Shown here: piece by piece, positions 1-11,842 of the stretch
How positions within the stretch are numbered: the stretch's first letter is position 1
How the letters are laid out: the number at the start of each line of letters is the position of its first letter
NCBI RefSeq assembly: GCF_022201045.2
Contig: NC_068561.1
Coordinates: forward strand, 24,992,501-25,056,500
DNA from: Citrus sinensis
Taxonomy: Eukaryota; Streptophyta; Magnoliopsida; Sapindales; Rutaceae
Length of the DNA: 64,000 nucleotides
Direction of reading: 5' to 3'
Made by a program: the position numbers and the translations under genes
Notes under the pieces: generated by a model
Database searches by the model: none
Told to the model about the DNA's origin: nothing
Seen by the model: only the letters and a program-made list of their open reading frames with translations

Positions 1-2233
1 GTGGAGTTTCAAAAATCAGCTACAAGTCCGGATCAGCCTGTACCGGCACATGCACGAGCACCAGCACGGCTACCCACACCATCACCGGCACGAACCCAAC
101 CGCCGTCGCCACCGCCGCAACATGTTAGAGCACAACAACCGCCATCGCCGAGGCAACATTTTAGAGCACAGCCGCCTCCGCCACCCCCTCATCTCAAAGC
201 AAAATCACCACCATCTTCGGAGCAACATTTTAAAGCACAGCCGCCACCGCCGCCACCACCTCATCTTAGAGCAAAATCCCCACCATCGCCGGAGCAACAT
301 TTTAAAGCACAGCCGCCGCCGCCGCCACCACATCTTAGAGAACAAACCCCGTCACCGCCAATTGTTAGAGCACATCCATCGAAGGTTAAATTTGTTGACA
401 CACTACCTTCTGAGCCTACTTCTCCGACAGCAATTTCTCTTAAGTCCCCGCGAAACAATGAGGTTAGTTTTATTAATATCAACATTATCCTCGGAATTAT
501 TTACGATAAATTTGTACCATTCTGAAATGCGGATCAACACATAGAGATATTAATGATTAATTTTATGACATTAATTGTTCAACAACATTTTTCTTTTAAT
601 AAGTATTCGTAGAAGTGCTAATTTTTTTGGGTTCAAACTGTGTTTAATTAAGTGGATAGAAAGACTTAGGTGGCGTTTGTTTTTTAACTTAATGACTTAA
701 AGTAACTTAACTTAATTAATTAAGTTAATTAGAGGTGTTTGTTTTTATAACTTAATGAAACTTTTTAGATAATTTTGACTTAATAAAATAAGCTAACTTT
801 TTTGGCTTTTTACTTAATGGAGAAATCTCAATTAAGTCAATTACTTGCTAATGTCAAAATTATCACTGCTTTATAATTTATTTTTCATGTCTATCCTAAA
901 ACTCACCCATAGACATTTACCCCACATAAAAATATCTCTGTTTTTTCTTTCTTATATTATATACGATAAAATTTGAAATTTATGGTATTTTATATATTAA
1001 AATTTCAAAATCATTATGTATTAACTTGAATATAGTTTTACTTATAAATGTTAAAATATTGTGGTATTTAATATATTATTTATTTGACATTCAAATTTAA
1101 TAAGGATACAAATGTAAAAGTATATATTTTCAGCTTTTAAAGTTGAAAAAAAACAAATAACTTAATACTTATTTTCTAAGATTCAAACGAAAAAAAAAAC
1201 ATATTATTTAGATTCAGACATTCAGATCTATTCAGAATTTAGACTAATTCAAGTCTATTCAGATTTCAGACAAAAAAAAAAAGCCACCTTAATTAACCTA
1301 TGTTATGGATTACTTACTTTAGATACTCAATTGTGATATTTAATAATGTAGCATGTTATATGTCATCCATTGATTGGGTTGTAAAAATAATAATTAATAT
1401 TATATATATGACACTAAAGTATTCTAATTAAGTATCCAAACTTAATAGATATATTATTTTGTTTATATACAGTATTGATCTGGTTCACAATCTAAGATTT
1501 TGTTAAAGTTCAGAAAATTATTTAGTCAAATGGTTCAATAGTATAATGCCGCTATTAAAGCATATAGCTTAATGACTTTCCTAAACTTTAACAAAATTTA
1601 GGATCCCATATATATATATATATATATATATAGATTCAGTACCTTCTCCCCCCACCCACCCACCCACCCACCCACACACATATATATAGTTGCAATATAT
1701 GTTAAATTACTCTGTTTTTAACATTGAATTTCGTACATCTTTGGTGCAATGAAATTTGCAGATTGATGACACATTTAAGCCTTCATCTGTGAATGAAGGG
1801 AGACTTATTGTTTATGCTGTGGTTGATGATAAAGGGAATGTTGATAAATCGGAAGGGGAGTTGTCTTTTACATTTAAAGGAAGTGGAGTTGAACAATTGA
1901 AACAAATGGTGAAGGAAGTGACGGGGCTCAATGATATTATTGTTTGTTCTAGGAATCCTTTAAATGGCAATCCTTATCCTCTGAGATTACATCTTCCTCC
2001 AAATAATGCAACCATGAATCTTGTTGTGGTTCCTTCAACATCTAAGTGTAAGTTCAATAATGATTATCATTCTCTCTTTAGCCAATTAAATACTCTGCAA
2101 ACTGCATGCAATTGGAGCACTGATGCTTGTTTAATGCATTTTGGCAGTGGCAAAAGATTTGAAGTAGCTAGCGAGAGGCCCGAGTCCTTTGCAACTTCAT
2201 TCAAGTGTGTGCATTTTCTATAACCCAAACCAA

Positions 2234-2270
<37 letters not shown>

Positions 2271-2384
2271 TGGTTGTAAATTTTGGTTTGTCAGTGTGAA
2301 TAGCAATATTCCAAAGTGAATCAACAACTCTTCTTACCCATGTATATATGTTTCTCAGCAACATCAGTGCATCTGAAGAGCTGA
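1..2384 (+). CDS. Proline-rich protein with unknown C-terminal domain (5' truncated by window)
   Basis: Function not recognised. Exon 1..462 (open at the left edge, no ATG seen) is extremely rich in Pro, Ser, Gln and His and contains three tandem units of 23-24 residues beginning QHF (about residues 52, 75 and 99 of the visible part), each with a run of 6-7 prolines followed by HL[KR]. Donor at 463 (GTTAGT) and acceptor ending at 1761 join in phase 0 to exon 1762..2047, which encodes a compact, non-repetitive domain (contains GRLIVYAVVDDKGN, VKEVTGLND, NPYPLRLHLPP). A perfect GTAAGT donor at 2048 and an acceptor at 2357-2358 would give a tiny last exon 2359..2384 ending SVHLKS-stop; alternatively exon 2 reads on to a stop at 2221-2223. 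The N-terminus looks disordered or wall-protein-like, but no signal peptide is visible because the start is missing. Exon 1 and 2 joining is well supported by frame; the last exon is tentative. Confidence 0.6.
669..1288. mobile_element. PIF/Harbinger (Tourist)-like MITE
   Basis: The element begins GGTGGCGTTTGTTTTT and ends with the inverse (a run of A then GCCACC). It is flanked by TTA at 666-668 and TTA at 1289-1291, the 3-bp target duplication typical of PIF/Harbinger elements. The interior is AT-rich with no ORF. It lies wholly inside the intron of the proline-rich gene. A related right end, with the same ATTCAGACTAATT and TTCAGATT motifs before the terminus, occurs near 42200-42252. Confidence 0.65.
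1609..1632. repeat. (TA)n microsatellite
   Basis: Uninterrupted TA dinucleotide run in the intron of the proline-rich gene, shortly before a C-rich tract. Confidence 0.9.
1648..1673 (-). other. (CCCA)n tract: G-quadruplex motif on the minus strand
   Basis: Six runs of at least three C (1648-1653, 1655-1657, 1659-1661, 1663-1665, 1667-1669, 1671-1673), each separated by one A. On the minus (template) strand this reads as G-runs with 1-nt loops, a canonical G-quadruplex pattern. It sits about 90 bp before exon 2 of the proline-rich gene. Confidence 0.85.
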
Positions 2385-5300
2385 AATGAGTGATACCATT
2401 TTTTATATAGAAACAAAAATAGAATCATGCCGCATGTTTAATGATAGCTGATATATTTGGAATGATATATTTTATGATAATATATTTTTTTCACTAAAGT
2501 TTTGATTCTACAAAGATAAATTTATACTTGGTGTTGAAACCCAAGCTTGATTACTTAAAATCTTTTTTCCCATTAATCATACTCTATGATGAATTCCTCA
2601 ACTCATCACGACATTGACTGACTATATCATAAGCTTTAAAGAGTTATGTCTCTTATTTCGTCTAATAAAATCTTCCTCCTTTATGCCTTCCCTTGATCAC
2701 AAGAATACAGCGGTAGTTATTGAGTAAAAAAGCAAATAAATTATGTTTCATAGTTATTTTAAATAACTAATGTCTCATTTAGTAAATTCACAATTATGCA
2801 ATTACACATATTTAGATATTAAAGTATTCCAAGTCATGGAGGAAAATTATAATCTAGACTGGTCTATAGTATATAAAACTGCTTTGTACATCTGCAAGAA
2901 TTTTTTTTTTTTTTTTTTAAGCACTCATAGATATGATCCATTTGATATTATAAGCCACACAATTCCACTCATGACTCACCTATCCAAATTATCTCAATTC
3001 ATTCACTTCTATTTTTATTTCCACCAACCAAGTCACCAACTAGGGATGGTAAATAAATGGACTAGGCCAGACATTTCCAAGTTCAAGATCAAGTTCATGT
3101 TAGGAAAAATATAAGGTTCAGGTCAGAACTTCCAAATATTTTTTAATTATTTTTTATACTATTGTGAGTTTATAATGAGGTAATAATCAATAATGAATTT
3201 AAAGAAAATAATTATTTTTAAATAAATGAATAAATAAAAGTTTACATATTTATTTTTTAATATTAGATTCCCTAACCTAAGTACCCTCTTAAATTCATTA
3301 AAGATCAAGAGATAGTTTAGTATTTTATTTTTAAATTTTTTTTGAATCATCATTGATTTTTCTTCTTTTAGTTTTATTAGTATTTTTTAGATTTTAATTT
3401 ATAAATTTATATTTAAAAAATAAAAGACCAAACCTGGACTAAGTTAGAAGCGGTTAAGATATTCACCCAGCCCAGATCCAGGCCAGACCCGACCTATGCT
3501 GTCTTAATAAAATCTGCCCCAGGTTAATAAATAAATTGGTTCTCAGTATTGATTTTCATTGCCCGGTTATTTTCGAGTACGGGTTTGGGCATGACCCAAA
3601 AAAGCTAGAACTTGAAACCGTGCCTACTGCCTAGTTAAATTTTTTAACTTAAAAAAATTAAAAATAAATAAATATATACCTAAGCCTTAACCTTTACCCA
3701 TTTACAAACACCAAGCCTAAACTCAATAGCGCACAGACAACACAAGCATGAAGCCGTTACCTCCGACTCTCGAAGTAGCCACAATCCACTGACTTGCATC
3801 TCCATCACGCACCGCACGTTTGCACCTCCAGCACGCATCACATGTCTGCTCTTCTTACCTCAAGCATGCATCGTACGTGCCGCAATCCAAAGGTAAGATA
3901 TTAGAGAAAAATTTATCACCAAAATGAGTTATCATGTATCAAGAAGACATTATCAATGTATTGCCTTCATAATTACTTCTTAAGAAAGTGATTTTGATCT
4001 TATGACAACCAAGATGGGTTACCATGTAATAAGAAGACATTATCATTATATTAACTACATGGTTAATTCGTAAGAAAGAATGATACATATTTAATGATAT
4101 ACAATTTTTATTTTTAATTTACTGCCCTTTAATCATTTACATATTCAACCTGGATCGTGTTTGAAAAAATCGGGCATAATCTTCGATCCAGGCAGTTGTT
4201 AAAACAATCCGAACTGGTCCTGAGTAGGCTCAAACTCAGCCTGGACCCAGTGTTTTGCCATACCTAGCCTAAGCCCGTCGGGTATGAATCGGACACTTTT
4301 TAAAAAGCCTGTCTCCAACCCAAGATTTGATCACGTGATTCCCTCAAATGGTTACCATACTTGCTAGAAGCCTAGAATCGCCAAACATCTCATTGCAAGT
4401 TACAACATTCCCAATGCTTCCCAAACCTGTGTTCCTTAGCAAAACTTATAGTTTCCATAAGATGCAGGGACCAAATATCTAATGAATTAAAATGGATTAC
4501 AAGCTTTTCTGTCTTTACAAAGATCTTCTTTCTTTTCAACATTCAATTTACTGCTCCAAAAAGCCTTATATTGTAAGAACAAGAAATTCATTTGGTGCAA
4601 ACGATCACCTATAATTTAAGATTATTCATGTTGTATCACTAAGAATCAATAACGAATTATGGAGAAGCGTACCTAAATCTATGACGCTGAATTACTCTTT
4701 AAAATTGTGTGGTTAGCCTTCCAGATCAACACATTTTCCTAGAGAATCCTTTAATTTTCTCTGCGCTCTCTCTCTGATGATGAGATGACAGAAAAAATAA
4801 AAAGATACATGTGACTAGGGAACCATAACTAATTATATAGACAATTTTTTCCTGTTGTTATTAGGTATGCATAATTCTGTCAATCATAAAATTAGAATAC
4901 CATTAGATCTTTACATATTAAAAGTCAACACCCTATTAGATATATTAAAACTCATAATACCAAAAACCTTAATAAATTATTTTTAATTAGGCTTAACCCT
5001 ATATGACATTCTGCAATACATAATTATTTACATATAAGCCTCACGTTAGATTAATAATCCAACAATGTTAGATTAAAAATCCAATATATATTTCTTTGCA
5101 TGTTCAACTTTACCCTTAACATTTTTTATGCTAAAATGACAAGCTCTTTGTTTCTTTTCGATTTAGTCCCCAGTTGTTGATTCCATTAGGTTCATGCTAT
5201 TTTTCACTTTTGCCACATCAAGAATTCTTTTGTTATTTGCTTTAAAGGCCTTTTCAAGTTTCTTCAAAGCCGGTGTAAGATTAACTCGACTATGAGAAGC

Positions 5301-5798
5301 ATGTAAATACTTGAAAATTTATTTATTCTTATAGTCAATTCTTCAGTCTTTACTCAAATGTTGCACTTTGATAATGTGTATATTTATTTATCTATTTATA
5401 CGACATATGTGTATATTTAGTCGGGTCTAAATAATACAATTTACTATGTAGAGAGATTAGATGAAAGATCGTCTATTAATTTCTTAAAACTTATCATTTA
5501 TATTACTGACTAAAATATGATATTTAGGCTCATATGATTCGAGCTTGAACGAGATAATTACAAATGGTTCCATTAATTTAAAACTAATCACAAGTGAAGA
5601 CCTAGATTTTAGTTATTTTCGCGAGAAAGGCAAGCAGAAGTAATTAATCCAATTTGAAACCAAACACAACGACCAATAAGTCTCAGCCACGTTAGATTCC
5701 GCAGGAAACAAGCTACACCCACACGCATCAGATCTCCCTTTAAACAAAACTCTTTTATCTAGCCGGGCGCTGGCCCGCTGCCGCCATTTCTTATCCGG
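2385..5798. other. Intergenic, AT-rich, with probable transposon remnant at about 3042-4266
   Basis: No supportable gene. A stretch of about 1.2 kb starts with CTAGGGATGGTAAATAAATG (about 3041) and ends with the approximate inverse (GTGTTTTGCCATACCTAG, about 4249-4266). It has GC-richer sub-terminal parts containing repeated CCAGGCC/GACCCG-type motifs, which suggests a degenerate non-autonomous DNA element. No target duplication could be identified. The rest is AT-rich spacer; the last 100 bp are leader and promoter of the downstream flavoprotein. Confidence 0.4.
3917..4096. repeat. 90-bp tandem duplication (two copies)
   Basis: Two adjacent, diverged copies with period 90 share AAGAAGACATTATCA (3941 and 4031) and TAAGAAAG (3981 and 4071). 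They lie inside the transposon-like stretch. Confidence 0.6.
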
Positions 5799-5909
5799 AT
5801 GACCAACTTCCTCTTACAAGAAAGGGGAAACCATGAACTTCACTTTAGCCCGCTTTGTGTTTCAGTTTGCTGTCTCTTTAGATACTGCCAGTACCAGAAG
5901 CAACTGTAA
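5799..5909 (+). promoter_or_regulatory. Overlapping out-of-frame uORF ahead of the flavoprotein
   Basis: An ATG at 5799, 34 bases before the chosen start, opens a 36-codon reading frame that runs past the main ATG at 5833 and stops at 5907-5909. If transcription starts upstream of 5799, ribosomes using this ATG would miss the main start. The transcription start is unknown, so it could simply lie outside the mRNA. Confidence 0.35.
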
Positions 5910-8900
5910 ATATCTTCTTTTAACCTCCAAAAAAAGAAAATTTACCACAGCTGCCATCCCCTTAACTCATACTGTGAGTTATTTACTTTTCTATGCGTGT
6001 AGTCGTGTACTTTATTACTTTTAACGATATTAATTATAAGTTTTTATTATTTTATATTTTTTGCTGATGGGTAGTCAAGTGAAGAGCTATTGGTGGTCGT
6101 TGGAGGAGGAGCAGCTGGAGTTTATGGAGCTATTAGAGCTAAAACTGTGGCACCTAAGCTTAATGTTGTCATTATAGAGAAAGGAAAGCCTCTTTCAAAG
6201 GTTTTTTCTTTTTTTCTTTTTGTAATTGCACAAAGAATTTGACCCAGTTGGTGAATTGTTAGTGTTTTGAATCTTCATTGTTGGTTGTTGGCAGGTTAAA
6301 ATCTCTGGGGGAGGCAGGTGCAATGTGACTAATGGGCATTGTGCTGATAAAATGGTGAGATTTGGTTTTAACACTTTTAATTCAGTGCACAAGAAATAAT
6401 GTTCATGATTATTTTTAACTCATTGAAAACTTGTATGCTAGAGCTAGAGAATTGTTTTTATCCCCGTATGTTGAGCATTTCAATTGGCTATCTGAGGCTT
6501 GTTAATTCAGCAATTAAGTTAGCATTTTGTTTTATATAGTGAAGGCTAGGAAGGTAGGTCGTATTTGAAGCCCTTAATAAAAAATGTTCCAATTGTGCTT
6601 CGAGTGTCTTTTGTTGTACAGCATTTTCAGATTTCGAAATGGTTAATTCCTTTGTAGATTTTGGCAGGGCATTATCCTAGGGGTCACAAAGAATTCAGAG
6701 GATCTTTCTTCAGCTTGCACGGGCCTATGGATACAATGTCCTGGTTTTCTGACCATGGAGTGGAACTGAAGGTTGTCTTAAGAACTGTGTCTCTTTGGTA
6801 TCTTTCTTTGTTATTTTTTGTAATTTATTCTTTTTTTGGCTCTAGACTGAGGATGATGGAAGGGTTTTTCCTGTCAGTGACAGTTCTTCTTCAGTAATTG
6901 ATTGTCTTTTGACTGAAGCAAAGCATAGGGGAGGTATGCTTGAGCACGCCGGCTTTGTTTTACATTCACTTTGTGATCTGTTCTTGATTATAACCTCCTT
7001 CAATATTATGGAATGTTTGCAAGTTGTCTGTATTAGTTGCTCCATCAGTTGTTCTGCAGACTGGCAAAGTTGTAACAACTGCATCATCTGATAATGCTGG
7101 CCGGAAGTTTCTTCTCAAGGTTGAGAAACGTACGATGAATTTAGTTGAATGTATTGAAGCTGATTATCTATTGATTGCTAGTGGAAGTAGCCAGCAGGTT
7201 TGGCTGATATTGGTTCATTTCCATTATTAGGTGAGGTGAATCGAATTTCTTGATAACTCCTGTTGTTTATATCACAGGGCCATAGACTTGCAGCTCAACT
7301 TGGTCATTCAATTGTAGATCCAGTACCTAGCCTATTCACTTTTAAGATTGCAGATTCACAATTAACTGAGCTATCGGGTGTAAGCTATTCGTCTCTTCTA
7401 ATCTTGATGGAGACCCATGCCATACTTGTAGTTGCAAGATTTTGTGATCAATTTGGCTGTTCAGCGTATGTATATAAGTGGAAAACAAGTTGTGCATAGT
7501 TCTTTACCCTCAAGCTGTGATTTGACATGATTATTGCAATGATCCATCAAGCCAGTTGAGTTTCTTGCCGTACTCAGTTGTTAGGATGATTATGATATTA
7601 GCTTAAGGGTTGGTAGCGTGGAAAGCCCACAACTTCATAATATTCCATTGTGGTATTGCCTTTCCTCAAAATACTTGAGGTGTAACGGTGTATTTCCTTA
7701 AAAATTCAGCATGTGCACAACAAGTTCAGTCAAGGTCTTTGTTGATTGTGTTGTATGTTCAACTCTTTTTCAATCATCATTTGTTGATAACTTTATGCTA
7801 CAGTAGATTATGTGCATTCGTGTCACATGATATGGTTACTCTTGACCTGTGCTGTGGACATCTTACTATATTGTTGCATGATATTAGCAGTATAATGGTC
7901 ATGGTTCTAATATTTCTACTTGTTGAAAACCATCATTTATTTCCTTATTTATGATTAGGTTTCGTTTCCCAAAGTCGTAGCAAAGCTTAAGTTAGAGAAT
8001 GTACAAAGGAGTAGTCCATATCTTACCCAGGCAAGCTTGTGTTTTCATTTCAGTACTGATGCTTAATAATGTATGTGAATTAAATCAAACTTTGTGCAAC
8101 TTTAGGTTGGCCCCATGTTAGTCACCCATTGGGGACTTAGTGGACCAGTAATTCTTCGGCTATCTGCTTGGGGTGCCCGGTATCTATTCAGTTCATGTTA
8201 TAAGGGTAAGGGCACCATTTTTTCTGTTTGAACTATCAAAATATATCATTTAAAATAGAGAATAAAACTTTCAAAAGAATAAAGAACAAAATAAATCCTT
8301 ATTCCAACCTGCTGGTATTTGGATGCAGGGATGCTTACTGTTGATTTTGTACCTGATTTACATATAGAAGATATGCAGTCCATTCTCAGTCAACACAAGA
8401 TTCGATTTGCAGTAATTTTTTCTGATTGTTCTTGTATACATTGGTGATAGTGCTAACTTGTTTCTTTAACAAGGGTATTGGTGGTATGAGCTGAGAATTT
8501 TAGTAGTTCAAGAAAAAGAACCAACTTTTCTTACAGGTTTCTAATGAAACAGTACTATTGTTATTATCAAATTAGGATAGTTTGTGACGTTTCAATCAAT
8601 TTACAGTAACCCAGTTAAAATTAATTTGCTTCTGACTTCACGGGCTCCACGACTACATTCTACTTTGTTGCTTTTTGAGATAATTGCTTTCCTTCCATTC
8701 ATTCCTTTACAGAAGCAAAAAGTGCTCAATTCTTGTCCTCCGGAATTCTGCCTCGTGAAGAGATTCTGGAAATATATATTGGGTCGTGAGGTATCATACA
8801 TGTTTCAAGCTGAAAGATCACGCATTATTATACATTTGTCTTCTTGTGGTTAAAATTTCCCCATCGATGTAATTTTCCTTGGTCATATACAGGGTTTAAG

Positions 8901-9698
8901 TGGAGATACATTGTGGGCTTCCGTTTCAAATAACTCTTTAATTTCTATTGCTCGGCTTCTTAAGCATTGTACATTGGAAGTTGCTGGCAAGGTAAGGATA
9001 CTGACGGAAAAACTGTTTGTTCTCAGTTTTCAAAATTTGTCTTGATTTTCTAAAATGATAGACATTTATTTGTAATGAAGGGCCAATTCAAGGATGAATT
9101 TGTCACTGCTGGAGGCGTTCCCTTGTCAGAGGTACTTTCTCTCTCCCACTCTCCCCCCATGTGTATGCAAATGGAAATATAACTCCCTATGTCTTGCCTT
9201 TTTGTAGATCTCTCTAAACACAATGGAAAGCAAAATACATCCGCGTTTGTTCTTTGCTGGAGAGGTAAAATTATTTTCTACTCTTTTAGTTTTCGATTGC
9301 TCAACAGAGCTAGAAGAACCTTGTCGTGCATCAATGCGGTTTCAGTATTTCACAGTTTTGGCTTCAATTTACAACCCGGCAGCTTAAATAAGCAAATGCC
9401 CGCATTCATTTGGGTGCATGAATCAGTTTAAGACCTGTTAATGCTTTAGTGGTGCTCAAAGGTTGAAATAATATATGCAGGTACTAAATGTTGATGGGGT
9501 GACTGGTGGCTTTAATTTCCAAGTAAGGAAGATATGCTTTAAGATATAAACACATTCTTTTTGAGATATAACATAACACACCTGTTGCTATTTATTCATC
9601 GTTTGTTTTTACAGAACGCTTGGTCTGGTGGATACATTGCCGGAACAAGTATCGGCAAGCTATCAAATGATGCTACTCTAAAAAACAGAGGCTTTTAA
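5833..9698 (+). CDS. HI0933/YhiN-family FAD-dependent oxidoreductase (At5g39940-like)
   Basis: Sixteen exons: 5833-5973, 6075-6200, 6295-6354, 6658-6771, 6846-6933, 7049-7197, 7278-7379, 7959-8030, 8106-8205, 8329-8411, 8713-8790, 8893-8991, 9081-9131, 9208-9264, 9481-9522, 9615-9698. They give 481 aa with frame kept at every junction. A basic, Ser/Thr-rich N-terminus (about residues 1-47) suggests an organelle transit peptide. The FAD-binding Rossmann motif VVVGGGAAG is at 54-62, the family signature [11 protein letters not shown] at 92-102, and the C-terminal FAD-contact segment is [16 protein letters not shown] then AWSGG. Bacterial relatives are flavoproteins of unclear or specialised substrate; the plant substrate is not known to me. 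The intron after 8030 uses a GC donor (CAG|GCAAGC); all others are GT-AG. No frame breaks were seen. Confidence 0.93.
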
Positions 9699-11842
9699 TT
9701 CAAATGTCGATGCTCTGATATATACTTACATATGAAATTTTCACATGAATTCCAGGATGTTTTTGTAAAAGATTAGATGCGACCGATTAACAAAATGTAT
9801 GAGACATTCTTTTCAGAAACTCTAAATCCAATTATGTGACATGATCCTAAAAACTAAAAAGGGGTTTTGTTCTCTTTGTAGTTTTTTAATTTTTTTGATA
9901 TATTTTTTGGGTGGATAATCATGACAATCATCACACGTTATCATCTTTCCAAATTGAAAATCACAAAATTCTACAAACAATATCATCAAACTTACTTTTG
10001 TATTCTTGAAAATTAATAAATTCTCTATCGAGCTACTACGGGCCATTTCATTCGTTAACCTCTGGAAGCCTCGGCCAGTTGACTCGGTCTTACACTTTAA
10101 AAGAACTAATTAAAAATTGTTTCTAATCTCAATCTCAAAACAAGTGATCGCGATCAAAGGTCCAAGATTATAATTAATTACCAACCGATCCCCACGAATT
10201 ATTTTTCTATTTGACCTCTCACCGCCATTAGTTGTAATTCTTCCACGTGTGCGATTAAGGATTTTTCTTACAATTCAACCGTTCAATATAGACTCAATGA
10301 TTTTGATCCGTGATTGAAAAATATAAGTCTCCTTTCAAATTAAGACTATAGTCACTGTATGTCATACATAATCTTAAATTTTAATTTTTAGAATAATATC
10401 ATATAAAATCAAACTTTTATTTGGTAATGAAAATAAAAAATTGTTATTATGCAAAAAAAAAAAAAAGGTTGATAATTTGGGGTACATATGATTTTGAAAT
10501 AACAATTTTGATAAAAATCATAAATATGTGATATGCTTCCCAACATATAAATGTATGATAAAATCATCTTAATTTACAAAACCACAACAAATATTTATAT
10601 GTAGGCGAATATTGAACTACAAATTTGTTGTTTACACAAAAGAAATTTTACCAACAAAACTATTTGGCGTCCACAACATAACTTAAGTTATGTGTTCACA
10701 ACTTGAGTTCTTTTAACAGTGAAAAATTATTTGTTCAATTCAGATATAGTACTTAATTAATAAAAATCATATTCATAGTTACAACAAACCATTTTTTTTT
10801 AAAATTTCATAGAGGTTTCAAGCCTGCAAAATTAGTACACTGGTTATCAAGATTTATTTAATATTATATCAATATCCTTTTTCTCGTTAGATAAATATGT
10901 ATGCTAATTTTAATAAATTTTATTTCGTTATAAGATTAATTTAACAAAAACTTTTTAATTTAATTTTCAACGTTTTTTCGTTTTAAGATTAAATTTTAAC
11001 TTTTGAAACATTACTTCAAAGATTAGGTCAAAGCCGTGGTCAAAAACGTTGAGCGAGTTAAACTTTTTGCGCTGAAAAATCATACCCCTTGTCCCCTGGA
11101 CCGACAATAAATCAACAAAAATAAGCGTAACATTTTTAATTGTCGCATATATTAGGTATTAGTACAATAAAAAATTCAAAATACAACACAACTAGGATCG
11201 TGGATGTGACAGAGACAGCACCAAATCTACGTACTACTTTATATTATCTCACCTCCAGAATCGGCTGAAGAGATCCAAACATTCAGCATTACCTTGCAAA
11301 ATAATACGACATAGTTTTAGGTATTAGGACAACTCTCGGTTCGCGTGAGTCTCACTCTCACATATACCACCAAAATTATATGCTACTTTATACTACCTTA
11401 CCGTCACAATCTTATAAACAAATCCAAGCACCAGTGCTAACTTTTCCACGACACCATCCTCGTCGTGTATTTGCACAGTCGCATTGCATATTCCAGAATC
11501 CAAAATCTTTATCTCCAAACGCGCCTTTATGTCAACTAAATACATGTTACTTTCCAATTTTTTTCCTACTTTTGTATTATCTCTTTATTTATCCACTTGC
11601 TATTTTATTGCTTGCCGCTATGCGTTTCGTTCAACTTTCTTCTGAATCTCGTGAATAGACGGGGGAAAAAAAAAGGAAAAAAGAAAACAACTCACCGTTT
11701 CTGAGCTTGCACTCAACCGCGTGTTATCTGTTTCTTCAGCTTCTTTACGGAGGTCTATATATTTGCTCTGAAACGACTCCGTGTTTTCGTCGTTTTAAGA
11801 CTTAGCGAAGCGAGGGAGAAACAGACACGTGCGGAGAGATAG
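9699..11842. other. Intergenic spacer and VIH promoter region
   Basis: About 2.1 kb of AT-rich sequence between two same-strand genes. No gene or clear mobile element is seen. The last few hundred bases are less AT-rich and carry a TATA-like box at 11754. Confidence 0.6.
11754..11764 (+). promoter_or_regulatory. TATA-like box upstream of VIH
   Basis: TCTATATATTT lies about 80 bases before the VIH start codon. A transcription start near 11790 would give a short leader of roughly 50 bases. Inference from position and sequence only. Confidence 0.4.

Noticed and set aside
2770-3114. 114-codon plus-strand open frame
   Set aside because: Contains a T-run (poly-Phe) and runs into the transposon-like end; no homology recognised.
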